Assembly: GCA_964371745.1 (NCBI GenBank)
Contig: CAYJNS010000007.1
Location: 1 to 25,033, forward strand
Reading direction: 5' to 3'
From: CAKOSP01 sp964371745
GTDB lineage: Bacteria; Bacillota_I; Bacilli_A; RF39; UBA660
Length of the DNA stretch: 25,033 nt
Positions 7,544 to 15,318 of this stretch are shown one piece after another; the first letter of the stretch is position 1, and each line of letters begins with the position of its first letter. A program made the translations under genes and the position numbers. The notes under the pieces are model-generated. The model was not told the DNA's origin, made no database searches, and saw only the letters and a program-made list of their open reading frames with translations.

Positions 7544-8787
7544 GCACTATGCCCTCCAATCTTTTTATTTCTACTTATTATAGTAGAGTCATCAAGTAAA
7601 CTACTTGCACTTAATATGCTGTTTTTTCCATATTTATTTTTTATTTCATCTATTTTTTTATTAGTTAAATCATCCTTTATTACATCCATATAATCATCAA
7701 ATAAATTTAGTTGCATAGCCTTTTTAGAGTGTAATCCACCAAGCGAAATTCCTACCTTTCTAATAGGTAGCCCCTCATAATATTTATCAAATAATAAATT
7801 AATATATCTAAATAATTCTTTTTTATTATCAGTAGATGCATCCATTTTTATAGTATGATAAAAACCTCCTCCACAATCTTTTGAATATCCAATACTTAAA
7901 CCGATAAGTTTACAAACTTTATTAGTTTTTCTAAGTCTAGATGTTAAAACATCAAGAGTTTCACTAAATATTAAATGAATATTTTCTTTCGTATAATCTT
8001 TAAAAAGAATTTGACTAGAACTAAAACATACACTTCTTTTTAAATTGTATCCTTCACTAATAACTGCAGCATCATATCCATTAGCGTGATTCCAAAGTTC
8101 TTCTCCAATAACCCCAAATAAATCTTTTAATTTATTTTTATCATAGTGAGCTAAATCATAAACAGAATGTATTCCTAAATTATTTAAATTCTTTTCCATC
8201 CTATAACCAATTCCCCACATATTTGATAAAGGCTTTATTGGCCATAACTTATTTGGTACATCATCATAATTCCACATAGCAATTCCGTTTGATGCATATT
8301 TCGCATCATTATCAAGCGCAGCTTTAGCTAAAAACATATTAGGCCCAATTCCGCATGTAGCGGTAAGTCCAGTTTTTTTAGTAATAGTTTTAAGTATTTT
8401 TAAAGCTAACTTTTCTAAAGGCATATTATAATATTTTAAATAATTAGTTACATCTAAAAAAGCTTCATCTATAGAGTATACATGTAAATCTTCCTTAGCA
8501 ACGAAATCTAAATATATTTTTACTATTTCTTCACTTTTTTTAACATATAAAGACATCCTAGGTGGGACAATAGTATAGTTTATATTCTTAGGTATTTCAA
8601 ATAATCTACCACGAGACTTAACACCTAATTTTTTTAGAGCAGGGGTAATAGCAAGTGTAATCGCTCCATCACCTTGCAATTTATTAGCAACTACCAAAGG
8701 TACTTTAAAAGGGTCGAGTTTTCTTTCGATACATTCAACACTTGCATAAAAACTTTTTAAATCAATACATAAAATAGATCTTTCCAT
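7540..8787 (-). CDS. Y-family DNA polymerase, UvrX/UmuC-like translesion polymerase
   Basis: It copies damaged DNA during the SOS response. The 415-residue protein has the two catalytic motifs CIDLKSFYAS (metal ligand Asp9, likely steric gate Tyr14) and YSIDEAFLD (Asp107, Glu108). The helix-hairpin region WGIGYRMEKNLNNLGI (about 191-206) and the little-finger domain follow. QLNLF at 359-363 is a beta-clamp binding motif. The C-terminus ends RNKKIGGHSA, typical of the UvrX branch rather than DinB, and the YolD partner downstream supports this. AGGAGGT lies 4-5 nt before the ATG. An extended -10 promoter with a LexA box at the transcription start drives the pair. Confidence 0.93.
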   Translation of the reverse strand: MERSILCIDLKSFYASVECIERKLDPFKVPLVVANKLQGDGAITLAITPALKKLGVKSRGRLFEIPKNINYTIVPPRMSLYVKKSEEIVKIYLDFVAKEDLHVYSIDEAFLDVTNYLKYYNMPLEKLALKILKTITKKTGLTATCGIGPNMFLAKAALDNDAKYASNGIAMWNYDDVPNKLWPIKPLSNMWGIGYRMEKNLNNLGIHSVYDLAHYDKNKLKDLFGVIGEELWNHANGYDAAVISEGYNLKRSVCFSSSQILFKDYTKENIHLIFSETLDVLTSRLRKTNKVCKLIGLSIGYSKDCGGGFYHTIKMDASTDNKKELFRYINLLFDKYYEGLPIRKVGISLGGLHSKKAMQLNLFDDYMDVIKDDLTNKKIDEIKNKYGKNSILSASSLLDDSTIISRNKKIGGHSA

Positions 8788-8798
8788 ATTACCTCCTA

Positions 8799-8812
8799 GA
8801 AACGTATGTTTG
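8799..8812. promoter_or_regulatory. LexA box of the polymerase-yolD operon
   Basis: GAAAC-GTAT-GTTTG has the AAAC-N4-GTTT core shared with the lexA-region boxes. It lies just downstream of the minus-strand -10, across the expected transcription start. Confidence 0.75.
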
Positions 8813-8813
8813 C

Positions 8814-8822
8814 ATTATACCA
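8814..8822 (-). promoter_or_regulatory. extended -10 promoter of the polymerase-yolD operon
   Basis: Read on the minus strand this is TG-G-TATAAT, a full extended -10. No good -35 is seen at 17 nt. Confidence 0.7.
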
Positions 8823-8864
8823 TAAATATATATAAGATTACATTGGTAATTTATGTTATAAATA

Positions 8865-8894
8865 TTGACAGATATGTTACAAATATAGTATTAT
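8865..8894 (+). promoter_or_regulatory. promoter of the SGNH-like gene
   Basis: TTGACA (8865-8870), an 18-nt spacer and TATTAT (8889-8894), about 23 nt before the ATG at 8917. Confidence 0.65.
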
Positions 8895-8916
8895 ATACCT
8901 AATTTTAGGAGGCAGT

Positions 8917-9972
8917 ATGGATAAAAGTAATATTTTAGGAGATGTACTAAAAGACGAAGGTAAAGATATAAATTTTATATTTGCAGGAAATTCAATTGCT
9001 AGTGGATATTCTATTTCTCATGAACCAATTCCATTATTTGAAAGATTAAATATAAATAAATGTGGTATAAACATTGATATGATGCAAATAGCAAGGGCTA
9101 TAAATAATTCGGATGGTAATACTTTTGATATGTTTATAAATGATATAACCAAAAGTGATATCTATAGATTACTAGAAAGTGATTATTTTGGTGTAAATTC
9201 ATCGCTTCCAAAAACTTTAACAAAAGAGAATTTTGATAAGTATTATGCAAATTATGAAAATAACCAAACATCACTTCATGAAATGCTATACGATAAAAAT
9301 AAAAACGTTATTATAATTTATTCAGGTATGACAGGATCTTTTTTAGATTTATTAACTAGAGAAAAAGATATAAATTTATTTAAAGGTAAAAAAAGAGCAA
9401 ATATTGATATAGCGCATATCCATAGTATATTAACATATATTCAAAATAAAAATAGATTAGGAAGTAATATTCAAATTTATTTAATAGGTGCTCCAAATAT
9501 TCCGGTTTTTTCTGAACTCTTAAATATCCCCTTAAAAAGAGCAACTAAGTCGTATGCTAATGTTAATTTTGTCCCTGAAACTACTAGTCAAATACTATAT
9601 AGAGACCAAAATAAGAAACCTTGTATAGATATACATTATAATCAAAAAATATATGAAAGAGTTTGTGAAAAAATCATAAATTCAATCATTCAAAATTATA
9701 CAATTACAAATATATTAATTAATATTGATAGATTATTGAAAGTAATCAATGAGGAAATTTATATGTCTAAAATTACTAGTAATAATTATACTAGTTTATT
9801 TGAAGAAACCTTATATAAAATAATTAATAAAACAAATTTAAATAGTGAAGAAAAATATATGTTATATCAAAAAATAATTGAATTAATAAATTATAGATAT
9901 TCAACTGATTATTATTTATTTACTAAAAAAAGAGAATTGAAACAAATTACTAAAAATTTAATTAATGCTTAA
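8917..9972 (+). CDS. SGNH/GDSL-hydrolase-like protein, 351 residues, tentative
   Basis: The N-terminal strand INFIFAGNSIASGYS (about 18-32) resembles block I of SGNH hydrolases, with GNS26 in place of GDS. Late in the domain IDIHYNQKIYERV has Asp238 and His240 followed by a Y-N-x-x-Y pattern like the usual DxxHPNxxGY block, although the spacing is D-x-H. A middle strand, YLIGAPNIP, would fit the core sheet. The remaining 110 or so residues are helical with no known motif. No signal peptide is seen, so it is probably cytoplasmic. AGGAGG at 8907-8912 precedes the ATG closely. If the fold assignment is right it would be an esterase-like enzyme; substrate unknown. Confidence is for the gene; the family call alone is about 0.45. 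Confidence 0.75.
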   Translation: MDKSNILGDVLKDEGKDINFIFAGNSIASGYSISHEPIPLFERLNINKCGINIDMMQIARAINNSDGNTFDMFINDITKSDIYRLLESDYFGVNSSLPKTLTKENFDKYYANYENNQTSLHEMLYDKNKNVIIIYSGMTGSFLDLLTREKDINLFKGKKRANIDIAHIHSILTYIQNKNRLGSNIQIYLIGAPNIPVFSELLNIPLKRATKSYANVNFVPETTSQILYRDQNKKPCIDIHYNQKIYERVCEKIINSIIQNYTITNILINIDRLLKVINEEIYMSKITSNNYTSLFEETLYKIINKTNLNSEEKYMLYQKIIELINYRYSTDYYLFTKKRELKQITKNLINA

Positions 9973-9982
9973 AAAAATATTA

Positions 9983-9991
9983 TGTTATAAT
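9983..9991 (+). promoter_or_regulatory. extended -10 promoter of the GNAT-glyoxalase gene pair
   Basis: TG-T-TATAAT lies 22 nt before the ATG at 10014, with AAGAGGTGG as ribosome site. No clear -35. Confidence 0.65.
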
Positions 9992-10013
9992 AAACTTAAA
10001 GAGGTGGATAATA

Positions 10014-10928
10014 ATGGATTATATATGTAAAATAGCAACGATTGAAGATATGGAAATAAAGTGGGATAAAGAAATAGAAAATCACCCCAATAATGATAAT
10101 TGGAAAATATTGAAAACTGAAAATATTGATAAGCTTAAAAATAATCAAGCAATAGTTTATTATGGATTTTTAGATGGAAAAATAATATGCGAAACCACTG
10201 CTTTAATAAGTAAAGATGCATATATTAATAGTAATAAATTAATTGATGAAACCACGGCATATTTAACAGGTTTTAGAACAAATAAAGAGTATGATAATAA
10301 AGGATTTTTTTCAAAATTATATAAATTTATGGAAGATGATTTAATTAGTAGAGGTTATAAGTATTTAACTTTAGGAGTAGAGTCATCTGAAGTAAGAAAT
10401 ATGATTATTTATTTTAAATATGGCTTTATTGATTATCTAAAATCAGAAGAAGAAAAGTATCCTGATGGGAAAAGTATTTTAGTTAATTTTTATGGCAAAA
10501 AAATAGATGTTAAACAAGAAATTTCTTTTAATAAACTTATACCAGAGTTAGTTGTGCGTAATATAGACAAAAGTATTAAATATTATCAATCAATTGGATT
10601 TACAATTAAATACGAAAGAAAAGAAAATAAATTTGCATTTCTCGAACTTCAAGGTTCACAAATAATGTTAAGGGAAAATGAAGATAATGATAGCTGGTCA
10701 GTAGGGGTTCTAGAATATCCGTATGGCAGAGGAATAAATATTCAAATAGAAGTTAGAAATATAGATGATATGTTAAACAAGTTTAAAAAGTCAAATTTAA
10801 AATTATTTATAGATCTAAAAGATAATTTCTATAGACAGGATAATAATTTACTTGGTAATAGAGAATTTTTAGTACAAGATCCTGACGGTTATTTATTAAG
10901 GTTTTTTGAAAATTTAGGTGTAGTATGA
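10014..10928 (+). CDS. fusion of a GNAT acetyltransferase and a glyoxalase/bleomycin-resistance (VOC) domain
   Basis: Two domains are joined in 304 residues. Residues 1-165 are a GNAT N-acetyltransferase: EYDNKGFFSKLYKFMEDDL (92-110) matches the acetyl-CoA pyrophosphate-binding region, and the RNMIIYFKYGF segment matches the usual end of the fold. Residues 177-304 are a VOC-family domain: LIPELVVRNIDKSIKYYQSI at the start, then FLELQGSQIMLRE and the closing VQDPDGYLLRFFENLG. Bleomycin-binding proteins and glyoxalases share this fold. One attractive but unproved reading is a single protein that can both bind and acetylate a toxic compound. It overlaps the next gene by 4 nt (ATGA), so the pair is translationally coupled. 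Confidence 0.88.
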   Translation: MDYICKIATIEDMEIKWDKEIENHPNNDNWKILKTENIDKLKNNQAIVYYGFLDGKIICETTALISKDAYINSNKLIDETTAYLTGFRTNKEYDNKGFFSKLYKFMEDDLISRGYKYLTLGVESSEVRNMIIYFKYGFIDYLKSEEEKYPDGKSILVNFYGKKIDVKQEISFNKLIPELVVRNIDKSIKYYQSIGFTIKYERKENKFAFLELQGSQIMLRENEDNDSWSVGVLEYPYGRGINIQIEVRNIDDMLNKFKKSNLKLFIDLKDNFYRQDNNLLGNREFLVQDPDGYLLRFFENLGVV

Positions 10929-11407
10929 ATTTTATAGAATATAGTAGTAAATATGATGACGATATTAAAAATTTAATATTAGAATTACAAGAATATATTG
11001 TTAATTTAGATGAAGATGAATTAAATATAGTAACAAAAGAATATAAAGGTGAAGCTTTTTTAAAAACTATTAAAGAAGTTCACGATAATGAAGGTAAAAT
11101 ATTTTTAGCGATTAACAATAATAAATGCATTGGTTTTATAGCTGGAGTAATTGTTAAATATGAAGCATTTGATTATCTTGATTATAAATGTCCTATTAAA
11201 GGTGAAATTACTGAACTTATAGTAACAAAAGAAATAGAAACTAAGGGTGTGGGATCTCAATTAATGGAATTAATGGAAAATTATTTTAAAAGCAAAAATT
11301 GTGAATATATATCTTTAGATGTATTTGATTATAATAAAAATGCAAAGGATTTTTATAGAAAAAAAGGATATCACAGTAGACTTGTTAGCATGATAAAAAA
11401 AATATAG
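10925..11407 (+). CDS. GNAT-family N-acetyltransferase
   Basis: A 160-residue single-domain GNAT. The core beta-strand and acetyl-CoA loop read ITELIVTKEIETKGVGSQL (95-113), where the family pattern is R/Q-x-x-G-x-G/A. The C-terminal strand-turn ISLDVFDYNKNAKDFYRKK is the usual GNAT end, with a Tyr in the position of the general acid. It transfers an acetyl group from acetyl-CoA to an amine; the acceptor cannot be told. The ATG overlaps the stop of the GNAT-VOC fusion, so both are expressed together, possibly as a detoxification pair next to the MFS pump. Confidence 0.9.
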   Translation: MNFIEYSSKYDDDIKNLILELQEYIVNLDEDELNIVTKEYKGEAFLKTIKEVHDNEGKIFLAINNNKCIGFIAGVIVKYEAFDYLDYKCPIKGEITELIVTKEIETKGVGSQLMELMENYFKSKNCEYISLDVFDYNKNAKDFYRKKGYHSRLVSMIKKI

Positions 11408-11415
11408 TATTTTTC

Positions 11416-11444
11416 TTGACAAATGATTTTAGTTTATGTATAAT
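11416..11444 (+). promoter_or_regulatory. consensus promoter of the MFS transporter gene
   Basis: TTGACA (11416-11421), a 17-nt spacer and TATAAT (11439-11444) are both perfect. Transcription should start near 11451, leaving a leader of about 146 nt before the ATG at 11597. Confidence 0.85.
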
Positions 11445-11450
11445 TTTAAG

Positions 11451-11551
11451 CATGTGAGGAGATATAAGTTTAAAACAAGCTATCTCGGGCTAAAATACCT
11501 ACACGTAATAATAAATACGGAGTCACTATAGGGTGATTTTGTATTTTTTTT
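11451..11551 (+). promoter_or_regulatory. attenuator leader of the MFS transporter gene, with a possible leader ORF
   Basis: The leader forms an early hairpin, GAGATA (11459-11464) with TATCTC (11481-11486), and ends in a strong terminator. A frame open from GTG 11454 to TAG 11529-11531 would encode 25 residues containing KTSYLGLKYLHVII; its stop falls in the terminator loop. The GTG has no room for a ribosome site, whereas AGGAG at 11457-11461 has no normal start codon at proper distance (AAG at 11466 is one base from ATG). Either a stalled leader ribosome or a ligand-binding RNA could control read-through. I could not match it to a known riboswitch class. Attenuation is well supported; its trigger is not. 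Confidence 0.6.
11513..11551 (+). terminator. leader terminator upstream of the MFS transporter gene
   Basis: AATACGGAGTCAC (11514-11526) pairs without mismatch, with three G-T wobbles, to GTGATTTTGTATT (11533-11545) around the loop TATAGG, and A513-T546 can extend it. A T run follows to 11551. It lies 46 nt before a ribosome site, so it must be bypassed to express the pump. Confidence 0.85.
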
Positions 11552-11596
11552 ATATTTAAAACTGCCTTAGCAAAATCTAGGAAAGGAGGATATAAA

Positions 11597-12769
11597 ATGA
11601 ATCAAAATAATTATTTAATTAAAAACTTTAAATATTATATTTTTTGTAAAAGTTCACTTTGGGTAGCGCCTATTATTACACTTTTTTATTTACTAAACAA
11701 ACTTTCATATACTGAAATATTTATAATAGCAAGCTTTTTTAAAGTAGCAACAGCACTTTTTGAAGTTCCAACTGGTGCCTTTGCAGATAAATTTGGACAT
11801 AAAAAAAGCGTATTACTTGGACTTTTGGTAATATCTCTTAGTCTATTTTTATATCCACTTGGAGCATCTTTTTGGTATTTTATTATTATTGAAGGATTAA
11901 TAGCTATAGGATTTACTCTTATAAGTGGAGCAGATGAATCACTTTTTTATGATACATTAAAAGAGTTAGGTAAAGAAATGGAATATGCTAAGTTAAGAGG
12001 AAGTGCTAAACAATACTCATTTTTATCAGGATTAATTGGATCAATAGTTGCATCTTTCTTATATGTTATAAATCCAGTATTTCCATTTTTCATTTCAGGT
12101 ATTATTGTGTTACTCGGGTTATTTATTGTTTTAAAATTTAAGGATATAGAAAGTGATAAAAAAGAAACTAAGGTATCTTATTTTAAACAAATAAAAGAAA
12201 GTGGAATATATGTATTTAAACATAAGAAAATAAGAACAATAATTATATATGCAGCACTTATAAATATGACTTATGCTTCTTTAGTATTTACCTATACGCC
12301 TTATTTTTTATCAGTTGGAATTAAAGAATCATACTTTGGTATAATTTTTGCATTATTTAATGTAATCGCACTATTTTCTGCAAGATATAATGGTGTTTAT
12401 ATTGAAAAAACTAAACCATACTCATTAATAATTTTAGGTGTAATATTATTTATTTCCTATATTACTTTAGGGCTTGTAACAATACCAATAGGTATAATTG
12501 GTATATTATTTCAACAAGTTTATAGAGGTATATCAACTACAACATATACAAAATATATAAATAAATGTTCACCCTCTAATAAAAGAGCCACTATTTTATC
12601 ATATTTTAGTTTAGTAATTACATTATGTGGTGGTGCATTTGGTATATTAATAGGAATCTTTCTAGATATTACCACAGTGCATATTACCTATTTAATACTT
12701 GCTGTAATAACTCTTATTTTAGTTATATCACTTCATTTTTATTTAAATAAAAATTTAAAATCTAATTAA
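11597..12769 (+). CDS. MFS transporter, probable drug efflux pump
   Basis: A 390-residue protein with about 12 membrane helices. The loop between helices 2 and 3 is GAFADKFGHKKS (about 57-68), the signature of the major facilitator superfamily. The later SGADESLFYDTLKELG segment (about 115-130) is typical of a Bacillota MFS subgroup usually annotated as drug or macrolide efflux. The mid-protein cytoplasmic loop is basic and acidic (KDIESDKKETK). AAAGGAGGA lies 8 nt before the ATG. The gene sits behind its own consensus promoter and a terminator-bearing leader, which is how several ribosome-targeting-antibiotic resistance genes are controlled. Substrate is inference. No terminator is evident after the stop; the next promoter begins 17 nt later. 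Confidence 0.88.
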   Translation: MNQNNYLIKNFKYYIFCKSSLWVAPIITLFYLLNKLSYTEIFIIASFFKVATALFEVPTGAFADKFGHKKSVLLGLLVISLSLFLYPLGASFWYFIIIEGLIAIGFTLISGADESLFYDTLKELGKEMEYAKLRGSAKQYSFLSGLIGSIVASFLYVINPVFPFFISGIIVLLGLFIVLKFKDIESDKKETKVSYFKQIKESGIYVFKHKKIRTIIIYAALINMTYASLVFTYTPYFLSVGIKESYFGIIFALFNVIALFSARYNGVYIEKTKPYSLIILGVILFISYITLGLVTIPIGIIGILFQQVYRGISTTTYTKYINKCSPSNKRATILSYFSLVITLCGGAFGILIGIFLDITTVHITYLILAVITLILVISLHFYLNKNLKSN

Positions 12770-12785
12770 TTAATCACAAAATTTA

Positions 12786-12813
12786 TTGACAAAAAGTGAA
12801 AAATAAGTATAAT
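12786..12813 (+). promoter_or_regulatory. promoter of the 12-kb biosynthetic operon
   Basis: TTGACA (12786-12791), a 16-nt spacer and TATAAT (12808-12813). It is the only strong promoter I find between here and 24810, so it probably drives all genes from 12906 to 24789. Confidence 0.8.
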
Positions 12814-12821
12814 AATAAAAG

Positions 12822-12854
12822 TAATTTAATTAGTTAAATTAAATAGTTTAATTA
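12822..12854. repeat. AT-only inverted and direct repeats in the operon leader
   Basis: TAATTTAA (12822-12829) and TTAAATTA (12834-12841) form a perfect inverted repeat around TTAG. TAGTTAAATTA (12831-12841) is then nearly repeated as TAGTTTAATTA (12844-12854). Their place just after the start of transcription suits an operator, but sequence this AT-rich makes repeats by chance. Confidence 0.45.
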
Positions 12855-12905
12855 TTAGCATAACATAAAAAAATATATAGTAAATATTGATAAAAAGGGG
12901 AAAGT

Positions 12906-14432
12906 ATGGGGAGTTTAATAAAATCGTTGAATCGAGTAATAGAAATTGATTCTAAATTAGCAGTGAATGTACGTGGGTTACCTAATTTAGGTCGTAGATT
13001 AGATAAGCAATCTTTTTCAAAAGAGGTATCTAAAATATATGATGTTTTTGAATTATATGGAAACAATTTATATGAATTAGAAAATGATAGAATAAGGGGT
13101 TTAAGTTCAAGATCCTTAGGTGGGGGGAGCCCAATGAAAACCAAAACTTTTCCATTGTGTAGAAAAGTTTTACAACAAGTTTTATTAGAAGATGATTTAT
13201 CCGAATATCCTATGGCGGCGGGTGATGAAAAATCGAGAGAAGAAATTGTTGATTACTTAATAAGAGAAGGTTTTAATGAAAACTTAAATTTAACTAAGAA
13301 CAATATTATATTTACAGTATCCACTACACAGGCTTTTAATATGATTATGCAAATAATCGCAAGACCTTATGATGTTGTGTTAATGACTGGTCCAAATTAC
13401 GGATTATTTACTTTTATTCCAGAACGTGCAGCAGCTGCTACAGTGGAAATATTACCATTATCCAAAGAAAATGATTGGTATGTAGACCCTATGAAATTAT
13501 CTATTAAAATAGATGAAATAAACAGTAAGCTACAATTAAAATATGGAAATAAGTTAGGATACACACCAAAAGTAGTAGCATTTTTAAATGAAAATCCACA
13601 TAATCCTTTAGGTAAAGTAATGGATGAGAAAAACAAACATATTCTTGAAGGAATTGGCAATGTATGTTTAGATAAAGGTGTTTTCGTAATAGACGACATT
13701 ATATATCGAGATTTAACCTATGATAGAGAAAATCTTGCTAAACCAATGGGAACATATAAAAAATATTTTGATAATACAATTACTATATCAGGTTTATCAA
13801 AAGCATATGGGATGGCAGCTATTAGATCTGGGATGATTGTAGCAAATGAAATTATAATAAGAGCTGTGAGAAATATGATATTTCAAACAATGGATTCAAC
13901 ACCAATTCTACAAGGAAAAGCTTTAGCGGGTGCATTTAATGCTACTGAAAATAGATATAATGAATATAATAAATATTTCAATCCGATTATTAAAGAATAT
14001 AAATATAGATTAGAATTATTAAAAGGTTTAGTTGAAGGATTAGATTCAATAATAGATAGTAAAACAAGACAATTAATAGCAAATGATATAATAAAATATG
14101 CTTTTAATGATTTTGATGTTAATCAAGTAATGGATGGAATACCTGGTGTAAATTTAGTTGAAGGAACAGTTCCGGATGCAGGTTTCTTTGTTATGCTTGA
14201 TTACACTAAATTAAAAAATATGGAAAGTGATTATGGTAGAATAATTTCAAGTGAAACAGAATTACTAAAATATATGTATGAACAAGAAAAAATTAAATTG
14301 ATTTTAGGTCAATCAATTTCATGGCCGAATGGTGATGAATTAATAGGTAGAGTTACAACAGCACTTCCAAGAGAAGAGTTGGTAGAGTATTTTGGTGCTA
14401 TGAACAGGGCGATAAGGAAATTGAAAAAATGA
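12906..14432 (+). CDS. PLP-dependent aminotransferase, class I/II (fold type I)
   Basis: First gene of the operon. It has the fold-type-I landmarks: YPMAAGDEKSREEIVDYLI (about 101-119), the cofactor-stacking TGPNYGLF, NENPHNPLGK in the usual NPxNPTG place, DDIIYRDL with the PLP-ring Asp, and SGLSKAYGMAAIRSGM with the PLP-binding Lys299. At 508 residues it is about 100 longer than a standard aspartate aminotransferase, because of an N-terminal extension of about 85 residues and an insert near 370-410. That size occurs in some alanine aminotransferases, ACC synthases and aspartate decarboxylases, so transamination is likely but not certain. It may supply or process the amino-acid-like core of the pathway product. 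GGGGAAAG precedes the ATG, and the stop overlaps the next start by 4 nt. Confidence 0.9.
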   Translation: MGSLIKSLNRVIEIDSKLAVNVRGLPNLGRRLDKQSFSKEVSKIYDVFELYGNNLYELENDRIRGLSSRSLGGGSPMKTKTFPLCRKVLQQVLLEDDLSEYPMAAGDEKSREEIVDYLIREGFNENLNLTKNNIIFTVSTTQAFNMIMQIIARPYDVVLMTGPNYGLFTFIPERAAAATVEILPLSKENDWYVDPMKLSIKIDEINSKLQLKYGNKLGYTPKVVAFLNENPHNPLGKVMDEKNKHILEGIGNVCLDKGVFVIDDIIYRDLTYDRENLAKPMGTYKKYFDNTITISGLSKAYGMAAIRSGMIVANEIIIRAVRNMIFQTMDSTPILQGKALAGAFNATENRYNEYNKYFNPIIKEYKYRLELLKGLVEGLDSIIDSKTRQLIANDIIKYAFNDFDVNQVMDGIPGVNLVEGTVPDAGFFVMLDYTKLKNMESDYGRIISSETELLKYMYEQEKIKLILGQSISWPNGDELIGRVTTALPREELVEYFGAMNRAIRKLKK

Positions 14433-15316
14433 AAAAGACTGGTATTGTATCGTGTGACAAATGGAAGGGTATAATTGAAGAAGATATATTTTTAAGAGAT
14501 TCTTTAAAAGAAGTAGGCTATAATTCAGAAATTATATCTTGGCAAGATAAAAATGTAGATTATCAAGATTATGAATGTTTAATTTTAAGGTCAGTATGGG
14601 GTTATCAAAATGATTATTCAAAATTTAAGGAATGGTTATTATTTTTAAGAGAAAATAATATTAAATTATTTAATGATATAGATATTATTTTAAATAATAT
14701 TAAAAAAGATTTACAATTTGATATTTTAGATAGAAATTCTATCATACATATACCTACTAAATTTATTAAAACACATAAAGAAATTAATGAAATAAGTTCA
14801 ATTGAAGTTGGATCAGTTATTAAACCTATTATATCTGGTAGCGGTAATAATACTTTTAGGTTAACGGGGGATAAAACAGAATTAAATAAAAAAATTATAA
14901 ACATTGCTGATGTTTCTACTGTTTATGAAGAAATATTAAAAAATAGTGATAATGGTTTAATGATACAACCATATATTGAAGAAGTTAAAAAAGGAGAATA
15001 TGCTTGTATATATATTAACGGAATTAATACTCATAATATGTTAAGGTTTCCTGGTATATTTACTGATAAAAGAAAACCAGTATTTATTGATAATCTTCCC
15101 GTTGATGTTCAAGCGTTAGCGAATAAAGTTTCTTTAATAGATGAATATAGTAATTATTTATATTTAAGAGTAGATGTTGCCTATAATCAAGGTGTTCCAG
15201 TAATAATGGAAGTAGAATTAGCTGAACCAGATTTATTAACTAGATATATTAAAAATCCTGAAATTAAAACTTTAGTTGGAATTCAATTTGTAAAAGGATT
15301 AGAAAGGAAAAGATAA
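14429..15316 (+). CDS. ATP-grasp ligase, glutathione-synthetase/DcsG-like
   Basis: ATP-grasp enzymes join a carboxylate, activated as acyl phosphate, to an amine or similar nucleophile. The 295-residue protein opens with a preATP-grasp domain and the signature LILRSVWGYQNDYSKF (about 51-66), which I associate with the RimK/glutathione-synthetase-like group that includes the cycloserine protein DcsG. ATP-binding elements follow: VIKPIISGSGNN (130-141), MIQPYIEEVKKGEY (178-191), RVDVAY (247-252) and the metal-binding EVELAEPDL (261-269). Start overlaps the aminotransferase stop (ATGA); the next gene begins 2 nt after its stop. With a second ATP-grasp gene adjacent, two ligation steps or one two-subunit step are possible. 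Substrates unknown. Confidence 0.88.
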   Translation: MKKTGIVSCDKWKGIIEEDIFLRDSLKEVGYNSEIISWQDKNVDYQDYECLILRSVWGYQNDYSKFKEWLLFLRENNIKLFNDIDIILNNIKKDLQFDILDRNSIIHIPTKFIKTHKEINEISSIEVGSVIKPIISGSGNNTFRLTGDKTELNKKIINIADVSTVYEEILKNSDNGLMIQPYIEEVKKGEYACIYINGINTHNMLRFPGIFTDKRKPVFIDNLPVDVQALANKVSLIDEYSNYLYLRVDVAYNQGVPVIMEVELAEPDLLTRYIKNPEIKTLVGIQFVKGLERKR

Positions 15317-15318
15317 AT

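Noticed and set aside
11398..11414. Terminator after the second GNAT gene
   Set aside because: AAAAATA and TATTTTT could pair around the TAG stop, but the stem is all A-T with a 3-nt loop and has no proper tail, so it would be too weak to call.
11459..11532. Purine-type riboswitch in the MFS leader
   Set aside because: The TATAAG and CACTATAG ends recall the P1 helix of purine riboswitches, but the conserved loop sequences and helices P2/P3 are absent.
12848..13699. Antisense ORFs opposite the aminotransferase gene
   Set aside because: The sense frame has complete PLP-enzyme motifs; the antisense frames have no ribosome sites or recognisable domains.
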